64,000 bases of DNA from Dehalococcoidia bacterium (GTDB taxonomy: Bacteria; Chloroflexota; Dehalococcoidia; Bin125), in the NCBI GenBank assembly GCA_022828105.1, contig JAJEJC010000008.1, positions 186,001-250,000 of the forward strand, written 5' to 3'. The number at the start of each line of letters is the position of its first letter. Positions within the stretch are counted from its first letter, which is position 1. The translations under genes were made by a program, and so were the position numbers. The notes beneath the pieces were generated by a model, which did not search any database, was not told the DNA's origin, and saw only the letters and a list, made by a program, of their open reading frames with translations. Shown here piece by piece: positions 21,304-29,715 of the stretch.

Positions 21304-22182
21304 ATGACAGAACTCACCGACTATCCCGCATCGCAGATCTTCTTTTCGCAGCGGCTTCGGCTGCACTACGTCGATTGGGGCAATCCGACGGCGCCGGCGC
21401 TGATCCTCGTGCACGGCGGGCGCGACCACTGCCGATCCTGGGACTGGGTCGCCCTGGCGCTCAAGGATCGTTATCACGTGATCGCTCCCGACCTGCGCGG
21501 TCACGGCGACTCCGAGTGGGTCAACGGCTCCGGCTACGCAATGATCGATTATGTCTATGACCTCGCCCAGCTGATTCGCCAGAAGCATCTCGCGCCCGTG
21601 ACCCTGTTGGGCCACTCGCTGGGCGGCCGCATCTGCATCGAGTACTCGGGCGTGTATCCGGAGCGAGTAGCGAAGCTGATCGCGATTGAAGGTCTGGGAC
21701 CGTCGCGCCGCGAGACCGACATGCACTCCTCAGCGCCTGCGCACCAACGGATGACCGAGTGGATCTCCGAGCGGCACCGCTTCGCCGGCCGCCTGCCGCG
21801 CCGTTATCCAACGCTGGAGGACGCGGTCGAGCGGATGCAGGAGGCCAACCCGCGCCTGACCGCCGAGCAGGCCTTGCACCTGACCACCCATGCCGTGCAC
21901 CAGAACGAAGACGGCAGCTTCGTCTGGAAGTTCGACAACTACGCCCGCGGCCACTCGCCCTATCCATTCAATGAGTTGGACGCCGAGGAGATCTGGGAGC
22001 GGGTGACGATGCCGACGCTGCTGATCAGCGGCCTGGAATCGGCCGGCGACCCGAACCAGGACGAACGCACCCAGACATTCCCGACCGCGCGCAAGGTCGG
22101 CGTCGCCGACGCCGGCCACTGGGTCCACCACGACCAGATCGAATCCTTCCTCACCGAAGTCAACGACTTCCTCAATGGCTAA
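21304..22182 (+). CDS. Alpha/beta-fold hydrolase
   Basis: 292 aa. The fold is shown by LILVHGGRDHCRSWD (oxyanion HG), APDLRGHGDSEW, the nucleophile elbow GHSLGG and the final histidine in DAGHWVHHDQIE. The acid is probably the Asp in SAGDPNQDE. No signal peptide. The cap region (~residues 140-215) is helical and lacks features that would name the substrate; ester, epoxide or C-C bond hydrolysis are all possible. It stands alone between proB and the SsuD-like gene, with its own leaderless-type promoter. Confidence 0.87.
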   Translation: MTELTDYPASQIFFSQRLRLHYVDWGNPTAPALILVHGGRDHCRSWDWVALALKDRYHVIAPDLRGHGDSEWVNGSGYAMIDYVYDLAQLIRQKHLAPVTLLGHSLGGRICIEYSGVYPERVAKLIAIEGLGPSRRETDMHSSAPAHQRMTEWISERHRFAGRLPRRYPTLEDAVERMQEANPRLTAEQALHLTTHAVHQNEDGSFVWKFDNYARGHSPYPFNELDAEEIWERVTMPTLLISGLESAGDPNQDERTQTFPTARKVGVADAGHWVHHDQIESFLTEVNDFLNG

Positions 22183-22196
22183 ACACCATGCCTGTT

Positions 22197-22270
22197 CCTC
22201 TCTCCCCCCGCCCCGCGGGGAGAGATGCCGAAAGCCTGCCCCCGACTCGATCGGGGGGCAGAGGGGGGCT
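22197..22270. repeat. Palindromic intergenic repeat, copy 2
   Basis: Shares the C8/G-rich hairpin (22202-22222) and AGAGATGCCGAAAG with the other copies, but has an extra hairpin with arms TGCCCCCGA and TCGGGGGGCA (about 22237-22260) before the closing CAGAGGGGGG. It lies within the 134 nt between the hydrolase and the SsuD-like gene. Confidence 0.7.
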
Positions 22271-22303
22271 CCGAGTTGATGGAGCGGGCGGCAGCCCAAG
22301 ACG

Positions 22304-22309
22304 TACACT
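22304..22309 (+). promoter_or_regulatory. Leaderless-type -10 box (TACACT) for the SsuD-like/ASST pair
   Basis: TACACT ends 7 nt before the ATG at 22317. Confidence 0.4.
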
Positions 22310-22316
22310 TCGCCAC

Positions 22317-23447
22317 ATGACCGAGCCTCGTCCCGCTCCAAAGTTCAGTTGGTTCGTCCCGATCGACGGCGACGGCGACCGGATCGGCTCGTTGCGCGCG
22401 CAGCGGCCTCCGACGTTCGAGTACCTGCGCGACGTCGTGCTCAACGCTGAGCGGCTGGGCTACCACTCGCTGCTGATCCCGACCCGCTTCGCCAACGGCT
22501 CCTTCGAGCACGCCGCGCCGCTGGCCGAGACCTGGACCACGGCCACGGCGCTCTGCGCGGTCTCGTCGCGCATCCGTCTGCTGATCGCGGTCCGGCCGGG
22601 CATCACGCCGGTCGGACTGTTCGCGCAGCAGGCGGCGACGCTGCACGAGATTTCGGGCGGGCGGATCGACATCAACATCGTGCCGGGCGGCATCCAGGGC
22701 GACAACGAACGGCTCGGCATCTCGGGATCGCACGACGATCGTTACGCGCAGGCGGACGAATTCATCGACGCATGCGCGCAGCTCTGGGAGACGGGCGGTC
22801 CGCTGCAGTTCGAGGGCGAATCGGTCCGCCTCAACGGAGCGATCGTCTCGCCGACGCCGTCCCCGCCCGCGCCCGAGTGGTACCTGGGCGGCGCATCGGA
22901 CTCGGCGCTGCGGTTGGCCGCGTCTCGCGCCGACGTGCTGCTCTGCTGGATTCAACCGCCCGAGCCGATGCAGGCGCTGCTCGACCGCACCCGCGACGCG
23001 TTCGCGCTGGCAGGACGCACGCCGCGATTCGGTCTGCGCACCCACCTGGTCGTCCGCGACACGGAAGCAGAGGCCTGGAACGCCGCGGCGGAGCTGCTCT
23101 CGGAGGCGCATTCCGACGTGCTGGCCCAGCGCGCGGCGGCGGTCAAGTCGACGGCGATGGTCGGCGCGGCGGCTCAGGCTCGGCGGGTCGAGGACGACCG
23201 GCTGGGCGAGCGGCTCTGGAACGGCATCTCGCGCGTGCGGGTCAACCTCGGCACGGCGATCGTCGGCACGCCGCAGCAGGCGGCCGACGAACTCTCCGCC
23301 TACCGGCGGATGGGATTCGACGAGTTCATCCTCTCCGGCTATCCGCACCTGGAAGAAGCGGAGCGGATTGCGCGGGACGTGATCCCGCTGGTCTCGGCGT
23401 CCGAGCCGGCCCCAAGTCTCAGCAGCAGTGGCGACGCACGGAGATAG
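22317..23447 (+). CDS. LLM-class flavin monooxygenase, alkanesulfonate monooxygenase (SsuD)-like
   Basis: 376 aa TIM-barrel FMNH2-dependent enzyme. FSWFVPIDGDGDRIG, FEYLRDVVLNAERLGYHSLL and the long conserved segment RIRLLIAVRPGITPVGLFAQ are close to SsuD, which cleaves C-S bonds of alkanesulfonates to sulfite and aldehyde. Also present are GGRIDINIVPGG and LSGYPHLEEAERIARDVIPL. No flavin reductase (ssuE) or ssuABC genes are adjacent, so electron supply must come from elsewhere. It is followed at 3 nt by an arylsulfotransferase-fold gene, and the two likely form one transcript concerned with organosulfur compounds. The exact substrate is inferred. Confidence 0.85.
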   Translation: MTEPRPAPKFSWFVPIDGDGDRIGSLRAQRPPTFEYLRDVVLNAERLGYHSLLIPTRFANGSFEHAAPLAETWTTATALCAVSSRIRLLIAVRPGITPVGLFAQQAATLHEISGGRIDINIVPGGIQGDNERLGISGSHDDRYAQADEFIDACAQLWETGGPLQFEGESVRLNGAIVSPTPSPPAPEWYLGGASDSALRLAASRADVLLCWIQPPEPMQALLDRTRDAFALAGRTPRFGLRTHLVVRDTEAEAWNAAAELLSEAHSDVLAQRAAAVKSTAMVGAAAQARRVEDDRLGERLWNGISRVRVNLGTAIVGTPQQAADELSAYRRMGFDEFILSGYPHLEEAERIARDVIPLVSASEPAPSLSSSGDARR

Positions 23448-23450
23448 CGC

Positions 23451-24647
23451 ATGGGTTGGCCGATTCATCGTCCGCTGGGGTTGACGCATCACGAGCCGTC
23501 GCGCTCGTGCAAGGGCTACACGCTGGTCTGCGGACTGGGCGCGCAGGACGCGGTACTGCTGGATATGCAGGGCCGCATCGCGCATCGCTGGCACTTCCCC
23601 GACCGACGCCTGTTCAACGTCGAGCTGCTGCCCAACGGCAACCTGCTGGCGATGGTCTCGCCGCTGACCCCGCCTCCGCCTCGGACCGGCGAGAACGTCA
23701 CCCGGTTCAGCCTCGATCCTGGCGCGCCGCCCGACACCTTCAACTTCCTCGGCGGCCGCGGCGTCGGACTGCGAGAACTGGACTGGAACGGCGAGGTCGT
23801 CTGGGAGTACGAGAACGAGGCGATCCACCACGACTTTCACCGCTGCGAGAACGGCCACACGATCTTCCTTGAGTGGGTCGCGATGCCCGAAGCCGTGAGC
23901 GACGCGGTGCTGGGCGGCGGCCAGCTGCCCGACCAGCCCGCGCCGCCGACGATGATCGGCGACGACTTCGTCGAAGTCGATGCGTCGGGCGAAGAGGTCT
24001 CGCGGATTCATCTCTGGGAGGCGCTGACGCCCGAGGATGCGCCCAAGTGCCCGCTCGAGCACCGTTGGGAGTGGACGCACACCAACAGCATTGAGCAGTT
24101 GCCCGACGGCGGCCTGCTCTTCTCCTCGCGTGATACGAGCATCGTCGGGATTGTCGATCCGCCGAGCGGGGACCGTCCGGCCTCGCTGCGCTGGAAGTTC
24201 GGCTGGCCCGAGATCTCGCACCAGCATCACGCCAACAGGCTCAACGACGGCCGCATCCTGATCTACGACAACGGCATGCACCGGCTGCAGGACTTGAGCT
24301 ATTCGCGGATCGTGGCGGTCCATCCCGAGACCGACCAGGTGGACGTGATCTACCAGGGCGTGCCGAGAGAGCAGTTCTTCTCGGCGCACATCTCAGGTGT
24401 GTCGCAACTGTCCAACGGCAACTTCCTGGTCACCGAAGGCGCGGCGGGGCGGCTGTTCGAGATCGACGGGCGCGGCCAAGTGGTCTGGGAATGGGTCTCG
24501 CCGTTCCAGGTCAAGCAGCGCGGCGACACCTGCAACTGGGTCTTCCGCGCCTGGCGCTACGACCCGGAGTTCTCCGGCCTGGCCGGTCGGGAACTGAGCG
24601 CCGATCGGTATGCGGCGTTCAATGGGTTGCACGGGCTGTCGACGTAG
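23451..24647 (+). CDS. Arylsulfotransferase (ASST)-family beta-propeller protein
   Basis: 398 aa. Repeated His motifs in blade-like segments identify the family: HHDFHRCENGHTIFLEW, EWTHTNSIEQLPDGGLLFSS, QHHANRLNDGRILIYDNG and SGVSQLSNGNFLVTEG. ASST transfers sulfate between aryl esters and phenols via a covalent sulfo-histidine. Unlike the periplasmic DsbL-partnered enzymes, this one has no signal peptide, so a cytosolic location is suggested. It starts 3 nt after the SsuD-like gene. The family also contains members of unknown activity, so transferase activity is inference. Confidence 0.8.
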   Translation: MGWPIHRPLGLTHHEPSRSCKGYTLVCGLGAQDAVLLDMQGRIAHRWHFPDRRLFNVELLPNGNLLAMVSPLTPPPPRTGENVTRFSLDPGAPPDTFNFLGGRGVGLRELDWNGEVVWEYENEAIHHDFHRCENGHTIFLEWVAMPEAVSDAVLGGGQLPDQPAPPTMIGDDFVEVDASGEEVSRIHLWEALTPEDAPKCPLEHRWEWTHTNSIEQLPDGGLLFSSRDTSIVGIVDPPSGDRPASLRWKFGWPEISHQHHANRLNDGRILIYDNGMHRLQDLSYSRIVAVHPETDQVDVIYQGVPREQFFSAHISGVSQLSNGNFLVTEGAAGRLFEIDGRGQVVWEWVSPFQVKQRGDTCNWVFRAWRYDPEFSGLAGRELSADRYAAFNGLHGLST

Positions 24648-24654
24648 TGCGTAG

Positions 24655-24710
24655 GAGCCCCCCCCCCTCTGCCTTCGGCATCTCCCCCCGCAAAGCGGGG
24701 GGAGAGAGGA
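24655..24710. repeat. Palindromic intergenic repeat, copy 3
   Basis: Reads, in order, a C-tract, the stem TGCC-TTC-GGCA and a large hairpin with arms CTCCCCCCGC and GCGGGGGGAG around AAA. It sits between the 3' ends of convergent genes (ASST and acetyltransferase), so it could act as a bidirectional terminator-like element. Orientation is opposite to copy 1. Confidence 0.75.
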
Positions 24711-24712
24711 CG

Positions 24713-25300
24713 TTACGAGCCCGAGCGGGGGGACTTCATTCGCCGGGTGGCGATCAGCAGGTCGTGGGTCTTGCCGTCGGCGTCGATCACGTAGTCCCAG
24801 AGCACGGCCTCGCGCTGGAAGCCGAGCCGCCGGAAGACGGACTGTGCGGCGGCCTGGTCGAGCACCATCCGCGCGGTCAGGAGCTGCAACTCGAGCAGTT
24901 GCGCGATGGCGTAGATTTCCTCGGCCAGCACGCGCCCGAGTCCGCGCCCGCGGGCGTTGGGCGAGAGCAGCAGACGAATCTCGCCGAGATGGCGGGTCCA
25001 GTCGGCGGAGGAGTAGTTGAGGTCGCCCTCGCCGAGCAGTTCGTCGCCGTCGAAGCCGAGCACGGTGAAGGTGCGCTGCGTCTCGACTTCGCGCATCCAC
25101 TCGTCCACCGACGCGCGCTGGGTGATGTCGCGGCGCAGGAAGAGCAAGTCGTCGGAGGGCAGCGAGCGGGCGAAGTCGAGGATCAGCTCCTCGTCGCCGG
25201 GCGCCATCAGACGCAGGTTGATGCGGTGTCCGTCGCGCAGGGAAGCGGAACGGGGGTAACGAACGGCGATCTGCTGCTGGGCGCCGGATGAGTCGGCCAT
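24713..25300 (-). CDS. GNAT-family N-acetyltransferase
   Basis: 195 aa from ATG at 25300 (an earlier in-frame start would add unrelated residues). The GNAT core is seen in LRLMAPGDEELILDFARSL, GEIRLLLSPNARGRGLGRVL (acetyl-CoA P-loop R-G-x-G-R) and AQSVFRRLGFQREAVLWDYV. The pattern resembles RimI/protein-modifying or small-amine acetyltransferases; the acceptor is unknown. GAGAGGC precedes the start. It lies downstream of the oligopeptide-binding lipoprotein gene but a terminator-like hairpin separates the two. Confidence 0.87.
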   Translation of the reverse strand: MADSSGAQQQIAVRYPRSASLRDGHRINLRLMAPGDEELILDFARSLPSDDLLFLRRDITQRASVDEWMREVETQRTFTVLGFDGDELLGEGDLNYSSADWTRHLGEIRLLLSPNARGRGLGRVLAEEIYAIAQLLELQLLTARMVLDQAAAQSVFRRLGFQREAVLWDYVIDADGKTHDLLIATRRMKSPRSGS

Positions 25301-25400
25301 GCTGGCGAGCCTCTCAGGATGGTCGGAGTGTGTGAATTTCCGCACGAACTCGGTGGAACTGATTGCCACAGAATATAGACGCGGATCGTCACAGACAGCG

Positions 25401-25428
25401 AAAGAGCGCCCCATTCGCTGGAGCGCTC
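25401..25428 (-). terminator. Rho-independent-like terminator after the peptide-binding lipoprotein gene
   Basis: On the minus strand GAGCGCTCC, a 7-8 nt loop, GGGGCGCTC then TTT: a 6-bp GC stem plus one mismatch, followed by a short T-run. A second palindrome GGCCCGCAGCGGGCC at 25448-25462 lies just upstream, immediately after the stop codon. Confidence 0.5.
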
Positions 25429-25465
25429 AATCGCGTGGTTTACGTTCGGCCCGCAGCGGGCCGCC

Positions 25466-27445
25466 CTAGGCGCGGTCGCCGGGGAAGTCGGGGTGGCTGG
25501 TGTCCATCCAGACCTCCTTGCGCCAGTGCCAGCCCTCGCGTTCCCAGACATTCAGGCTGCGCTCCGGGACGTTGACGTAGGGCCAGTAGATTCCGGTGTC
25601 GATGCCATTGCCCATGATCGCGAAGTCGGCAAAGCCTTCGACTCCGTAGCGCTCGTCTTCTCCGAGCAGGATGTAGGTCACCTCATTCGCCATTTCCCTG
25701 CGAGCCTCGGCATCGAGGGTCACCTTCATGGTCTTGACGATGTCTTCGACCGGTTTGAAGTTGTAGTGAGTGAGGTTGCCGGAGGCGCCAAACACCAGTC
25801 GCGAATTCCACTCGCCGGTTGGGTCGCCGGTGCCGGCGCCCACCCAGATTGGGAACTGGCCCGGATAGCGGCCCTCGGTCAACCGCTGAGTGATTCCGTC
25901 GTAGGGGAGCAGTTCGATGTTGACCGAAATGTCCAGGGCGCCTTCGTACATGCTCCGGTAAAGCTCGGAAGAGCCCGGGTAGAGCCCTTCGAAGATGTCG
26001 GCCACGATCATCGGATAGTTGGTTCCTGCTGCAACACCGGCGGCGTCCATGAGCTGGCGAGCGGTGGCGATGTCTTCGTCCTTGGTCGGCCGATAACCAG
26101 GCAGCGTGCGCATCTCTTCCTGGGGTATCGACCATCCGTGGTACCAGTTGATGTGTTGCTGGGTCGAGGGTTTGCCCTTGCCCAGATACACCGCGTCGAT
26201 GATCGTGTCGCGGTCCATGACCAGATGGAAGGCGTACGGCACTCGCCGGTCCAGCCAGGGGTTCTCGTCCCATTCCTGGTTGTAGTTGAATCGCATCGCC
26301 AGCGGCAGCACGACGCCGCGGTCGTAGCGGATGTGGTCGGGGAAGTCTGCTTCGACGCCCTCAATCGCCACCGCGTTGCCCGAGAAATCGTCGAGCGCTC
26401 CCGTACGGTATGCGGTCTCCTGCGCCGTTGGATCGCCGAGGAATCGCCAGGTCAGGCTGTCGAGGAATGGAAGCTGTTGACCGTCGAGCGTCTGCCAGAA
26501 GTCCGGGTTGCGGACCATGTGGATGTGACTCTCGGGGGAGAACTCGGTGGGGATGAAGGGGCCGACGCCGGACATCAGCTCGACATTGGTCTGCTCGTCG
26601 ATCCACTGCTGGTCCCAGAGTTCGAGCGCCTCGATCGACGTCATGAACGAGTACCCCATGTGGGTGGTTTCGAGATAGGTCGCGTTGGGCCCGTTGGTCT
26701 TGCAAATCAGCGTGTCCTCGTCGGGCACGTCCATTGAGGCCGTGTCCTGGTACAGCGCGGCGCGCCAGAATCGCGCATCGGGTTGACCACTGGCGTCCAG
26801 GGAATCGATCTGGCGTTGGATGTTCGCCTCGGCGTCGCTAGCGGTGAAGGTGCGACCACCCTCAGTCGGATACCGGTCCCAGAACTTCGCGCCCTGGTCG
26901 AAGCGGAAGATGTAGGTCTCGTCGTCCGGAATCTCGGGCAACGAGGCAATCGAGGCGGCGTAGACCGGTCCCTGGTTGTTGTAAATCTGGTTGAGCCGCA
27001 TCAGCGTGTCGTTGAAGACCTGGAACGGCGTCGCCAACTGCACGCGGTGCGGGTCGAACCCATCCCAGTTGGGAACGATATTCAGCGTGTAGTTGCCGCC
27101 GTACTGCCGCACGGCCGCAGCCTGCACCGCTTGCTGTTGCTGCTGTTCCTGTTGCTCGGCGGGCGTGGCTTCCTGCTGGGCCTGCTGCTCGGCCTGTTGT
27201 TCCGCCTGCTGCATCTGCTGCGGTTGCTCGGCCTGCTGCTGAGCCTGCGGTTGATCCTGCTGTTGCTGCTGCTGGACCTGGGCGGCAGCCTGTTGCTGTT
27301 GCTGCTGGGCGTCGTCGTCATCGTCGCCGCAGCCGACGAGTGCGAGGCCTGCCGCGCCGACGCCGGCGCGGCCCGAGGCCCGCAGAAGGGCGCGGCGGCT
27401 CATTCTCGATCGGCGCATCCGTTGCCAGTAGTTCCTGCGTTCCAT
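25466..27445 (-). CDS. Oligopeptide/nickel-type ABC substrate-binding lipoprotein with Gln-rich linker
   Basis: 659 aa from an ATG preceded by AAGGAG. The N-terminus combines a twin-arginine motif (SRRALLRAS) and a lipobox (LVGC), so it is probably a Tat-exported lipoprotein. Residues ~45-110 are almost entirely Gln/Ala with Glu and Pro, a long flexible tether. The mature SBP_bac_5 fold (PF00496) follows: GGNYTLNIVPNWDGFDPHRV, YIFRFDQGAKFWD, EFSPESHIHMVRNPDFW and DRRVPYAFHLVMDRDTI. It captures a ligand outside the cell for an ABC importer, but no permease or ATPase gene adjoins. The upstream LLM gene is 60 nt away on the same strand. Confidence 0.9.
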   Translation of the reverse strand: MERRNYWQRMRRSRMSRRALLRASGRAGVGAAGLALVGCGDDDDDAQQQQQQAAAQVQQQQQQDQPQAQQQAEQPQQMQQAEQQAEQQAQQEATPAEQQEQQQQQAVQAAAVRQYGGNYTLNIVPNWDGFDPHRVQLATPFQVFNDTLMRLNQIYNNQGPVYAASIASLPEIPDDETYIFRFDQGAKFWDRYPTEGGRTFTASDAEANIQRQIDSLDASGQPDARFWRAALYQDTASMDVPDEDTLICKTNGPNATYLETTHMGYSFMTSIEALELWDQQWIDEQTNVELMSGVGPFIPTEFSPESHIHMVRNPDFWQTLDGQQLPFLDSLTWRFLGDPTAQETAYRTGALDDFSGNAVAIEGVEADFPDHIRYDRGVVLPLAMRFNYNQEWDENPWLDRRVPYAFHLVMDRDTIIDAVYLGKGKPSTQQHINWYHGWSIPQEEMRTLPGYRPTKDEDIATARQLMDAAGVAAGTNYPMIVADIFEGLYPGSSELYRSMYEGALDISVNIELLPYDGITQRLTEGRYPGQFPIWVGAGTGDPTGEWNSRLVFGASGNLTHYNFKPVEDIVKTMKVTLDAEARREMANEVTYILLGEDERYGVEGFADFAIMGNGIDTGIYWPYVNVPERSLNVWEREGWHWRKEVWMDTSHPDFPGDRA

Positions 27446-27505
27446 GGTTCGCTCCTTCACCTGGCCGTCCTGAACGGCTCGCATCCTTGCGAGCTGTTTG
27501 AGTGG

Positions 27506-28657
27506 TTAGTCGCCGCCGGCCGCGGCGAGCAACCCGACCTCTTCGACCGCGCCGAAGTCGGGCAGGCGGGTCAGCGGAGCCTTGTCCGGCTCCTCGAAGG
27601 CGGGCATGACCTCGGCGGCGAAACGGCGCAGCGATTCAAGAATCTTCTCGTGCGGCACGACCTGGTCGAAGTTGATCAGGAAGACCATGCGGTCGACGCC
27701 GATCGCCTCCCATTGGCGCAGCGCGTCGATGACGGTTTCGGGATTGCCGATCGGCGTGCCCTGCTGGAGCGGGTTGATCACGTCGCCGGGCCGGTTGCGA
27801 AGCTGGATCGCGCTGGCCTGCGAGCTGTAGGCCGGCGAGGGGTAGATGCTGCCCACGCCGACGAGATGCGCGGCGGCGCTCATGAACGCGGCCGCGCCGG
27901 CGCCGCCCAGGGCGAGCGCTTCCTCGTCGGTGTCGCCGCAGTACATCCAGCCAACGCCGTTGACCTGGTTGTTGACGAACTTGCCCACCGGGTCGGCGTT
28001 GCGGATCACGCGGCGGTAGTCGGCGATCCGCTGTTCGTACTGGTCGGGCGTGCCGATCGAGACGCCGAGCAGGCCCATGCCCCGCTCGGCGGCCTGGATG
28101 GCGGTCTCGGGGCTGGACACGGCGACCCACATCGGCGGGTGCGGCTGCTGGACGGGCTTGGGCAGAATGGCGCGCTCCGGCATCGAGAAGTACTTGCCGT
28201 CCCAGCCGGCGATCTCGTTGGTCCACATGTGGGGAATGGCGCGGATCACTTCATCCCACATGTCCTTGGTGTCGTCGGGTTCGACCTGGAAGCCGCCCAA
28301 CTCGGTCCAGGTCGCGGCGCGGCCGGTGCCGAACTCGAGGCGTCCGTTGGAGATGATGTCGAGCGCGGCGGCGCGCTCGGCGACGCGGGCCGGATGGTTG
28401 ACCTGGGGCAGACAGAGCGCGATGCCCTGGCCGATGTGGATGTTCTCGGTCATCGCCGCGGCAGCGGAGAGGAAGACCTCGGGCGCGGAGGAGTGGCTGT
28501 ACTCCTCTAGGAAGTGGTGCTCGACCTCCCAGACCTGGTCGAAGCCGAGTTCGTCGGCGAGGCAGATCTGCTCCAGCGCCTGGTGGTAGGCGCGCCACTC
28601 TGAGATCTCGGTCCAGGGCCGCTGCACGGAGTGCTCGTAGAAGATGCCGAATTTCAT
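27506..28657 (-). CDS. LLM-class flavin monooxygenase (luciferase alpha-like)
   Basis: 383 aa. MKFGIFYEHSVQRPW, LADELGFDQVWEVEHHFLEE, NHPARVAERAAALDIISNGR and LEFGTGRAATWTELGGF place it in the bacterial luciferase-like family, using FMNH2 or F420 and O2. The start at 28657 gives the canonical MKFGIF; an earlier in-frame ATG adds 15 unrelated residues. The 60-nt gap to the peptide-binding lipoprotein gene suggests an operon in which the lipoprotein brings in a substrate that the enzyme oxidises; that link is inference. Confidence 0.87.
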   Translation of the reverse strand: MKFGIFYEHSVQRPWTEISEWRAYHQALEQICLADELGFDQVWEVEHHFLEEYSHSSAPEVFLSAAAAMTENIHIGQGIALCLPQVNHPARVAERAAALDIISNGRLEFGTGRAATWTELGGFQVEPDDTKDMWDEVIRAIPHMWTNEIAGWDGKYFSMPERAILPKPVQQPHPPMWVAVSSPETAIQAAERGMGLLGVSIGTPDQYEQRIADYRRVIRNADPVGKFVNNQVNGVGWMYCGDTDEEALALGGAGAAAFMSAAAHLVGVGSIYPSPAYSSQASAIQLRNRPGDVINPLQQGTPIGNPETVIDALRQWEAIGVDRMVFLINFDQVVPHEKILESLRRFAAEVMPAFEEPDKAPLTRLPDFGAVEEVGLLAAAGGD

Positions 28658-28802
28658 GTCAGTCTCGCTGCTCGTGGCGTGGAACGGATGGCGGAATCCC
28701 ACGCCTGTTGCACGCCTTCCGATGCGGAGCGTCGGCGTGCGAAGATGCTAGCATTCTGACCGCGCTGCCGCGCGTACGCGTGAGTGGAAGGCGAGAGACA
28801 GG

Positions 28803-29663
28803 ATGTCGGTCGCCATCGTTTGTGATTCATCGGTCGATCTGGCGGCGGATGTCCTTGAGCAACACGGTCTGCGCGCCGCGCCGGTCGGCTACAGCCTGGG
28901 CTCCAACCTCTACCTGCAGGGCGAGCAGTCGCACCATGAGTTCTACGACGCGCTGGCGAGCGGGCAGCCGCTGACGATCAACGGGGTCAGCTCGGAGAGC
29001 TGGGAGGCGGTCTACCAGGCGGCCGCCGAAGGTCATGAGGATGGCGTCGTCTGCCTCTGCCAGGCGTTCGGCTCCAACAGTCCCTCATTCGACTTCGCCG
29101 AATATGCGGCCCGACGGATGAATCACTTCGAGGACTTGAACGTTCGCGTGCACCAGACGCCGCGCTCGACGGCGGGACAGGCAGCGATCGCGCTGGCGCT
29201 GGCCCGGGTCGCACAGGCGGACGGCACTCTGGAAGACGTTGAGAACGCGCTGGACCACGTGACCGGCAGCGCGGACATCTTCATGATCACTCCCGATGTC
29301 GACGGACTGGAACGCGCCGGCGAGTTGCCGCTGGTGACCTCGTCGAGCGGGCTGGGACCGCTCGACTTTGGCGTGCCCGTCTTTCGCGCCCGCGACCGGA
29401 TCAAGGCGGTCGACCTGGCCAACGACGCCGAAGAGGCCGAAGAACTGTTGCTCAACCGAGCAGCGGACATCCTCGGCGGCGAACCGTCGATTGTGGTCGT
29501 GACGCACGCGCTGGCGCCCGCCGCCGCCGCTCGCTTGCAGGACAAGGCGTCCAGCCGTCTGAACCTGGACGAGATTCACGTCACGGAACTCGGACCGACG
29601 GTCGGCGGGATGCTGGGCCCAGGCGCGTGGGGGATGGGGTTCTGCAACGCGCCGCCCTCGTAG
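28803..29663 (+). CDS. DegV-family (FakB-like) fatty-acid-binding protein
   Basis: 286 aa. SVAIVCDSSVDLAADVLEQ is the DegV start, with the fatty-acid-site segments PVGYSLG and INGVSSESW and the C-terminal HVTELGPTVGGMLGPGAWG. Members bind a long-chain fatty acid; some (FakB) present it to the kinase FakA. No fakA (DAK2) gene is adjacent. GAGAGACAGG precedes the ATG, and TAGCAT lies about 50 nt upstream as a possible -10. Followed after 52 nt by the acetoacetate-decarboxylase-like gene on the same strand. Confidence 0.85.
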   Translation: MSVAIVCDSSVDLAADVLEQHGLRAAPVGYSLGSNLYLQGEQSHHEFYDALASGQPLTINGVSSESWEAVYQAAAEGHEDGVVCLCQAFGSNSPSFDFAEYAARRMNHFEDLNVRVHQTPRSTAGQAAIALALARVAQADGTLEDVENALDHVTGSADIFMITPDVDGLERAGELPLVTSSSGLGPLDFGVPVFRARDRIKAVDLANDAEEAEELLLNRAADILGGEPSIVVVTHALAPAAAARLQDKASSRLNLDEIHVTELGPTVGGMLGPGAWGMGFCNAPPS

Positions 29664-29715
29664 CAACGAGCGATGGAACTGCCGGGCGCAGCAGTCTCGG
29701 CGGGAAGGAAGCATC

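Noticed and set aside
22179-24389. 736-aa open frame on the minus strand opposite the SsuD-like and ASST genes
   Set aside because: It is an antisense shadow of two clear genes in GC-rich DNA; its translation is Arg/Val/Gln-rich with no recognisable domain.
25448-25462. Palindrome GGCCCGCAGCGGGCC as a terminator
   Set aside because: Only one base in the centre and no T-run; the hairpin at 25401-25428 is a better terminator candidate.
26783-28510. 575-aa open frame on the plus strand opposite the peptide-binding and LLM genes
   Set aside because: Leu-rich run is the antisense of the poly-Gln linker; no domain, and both minus-strand genes are well supported.
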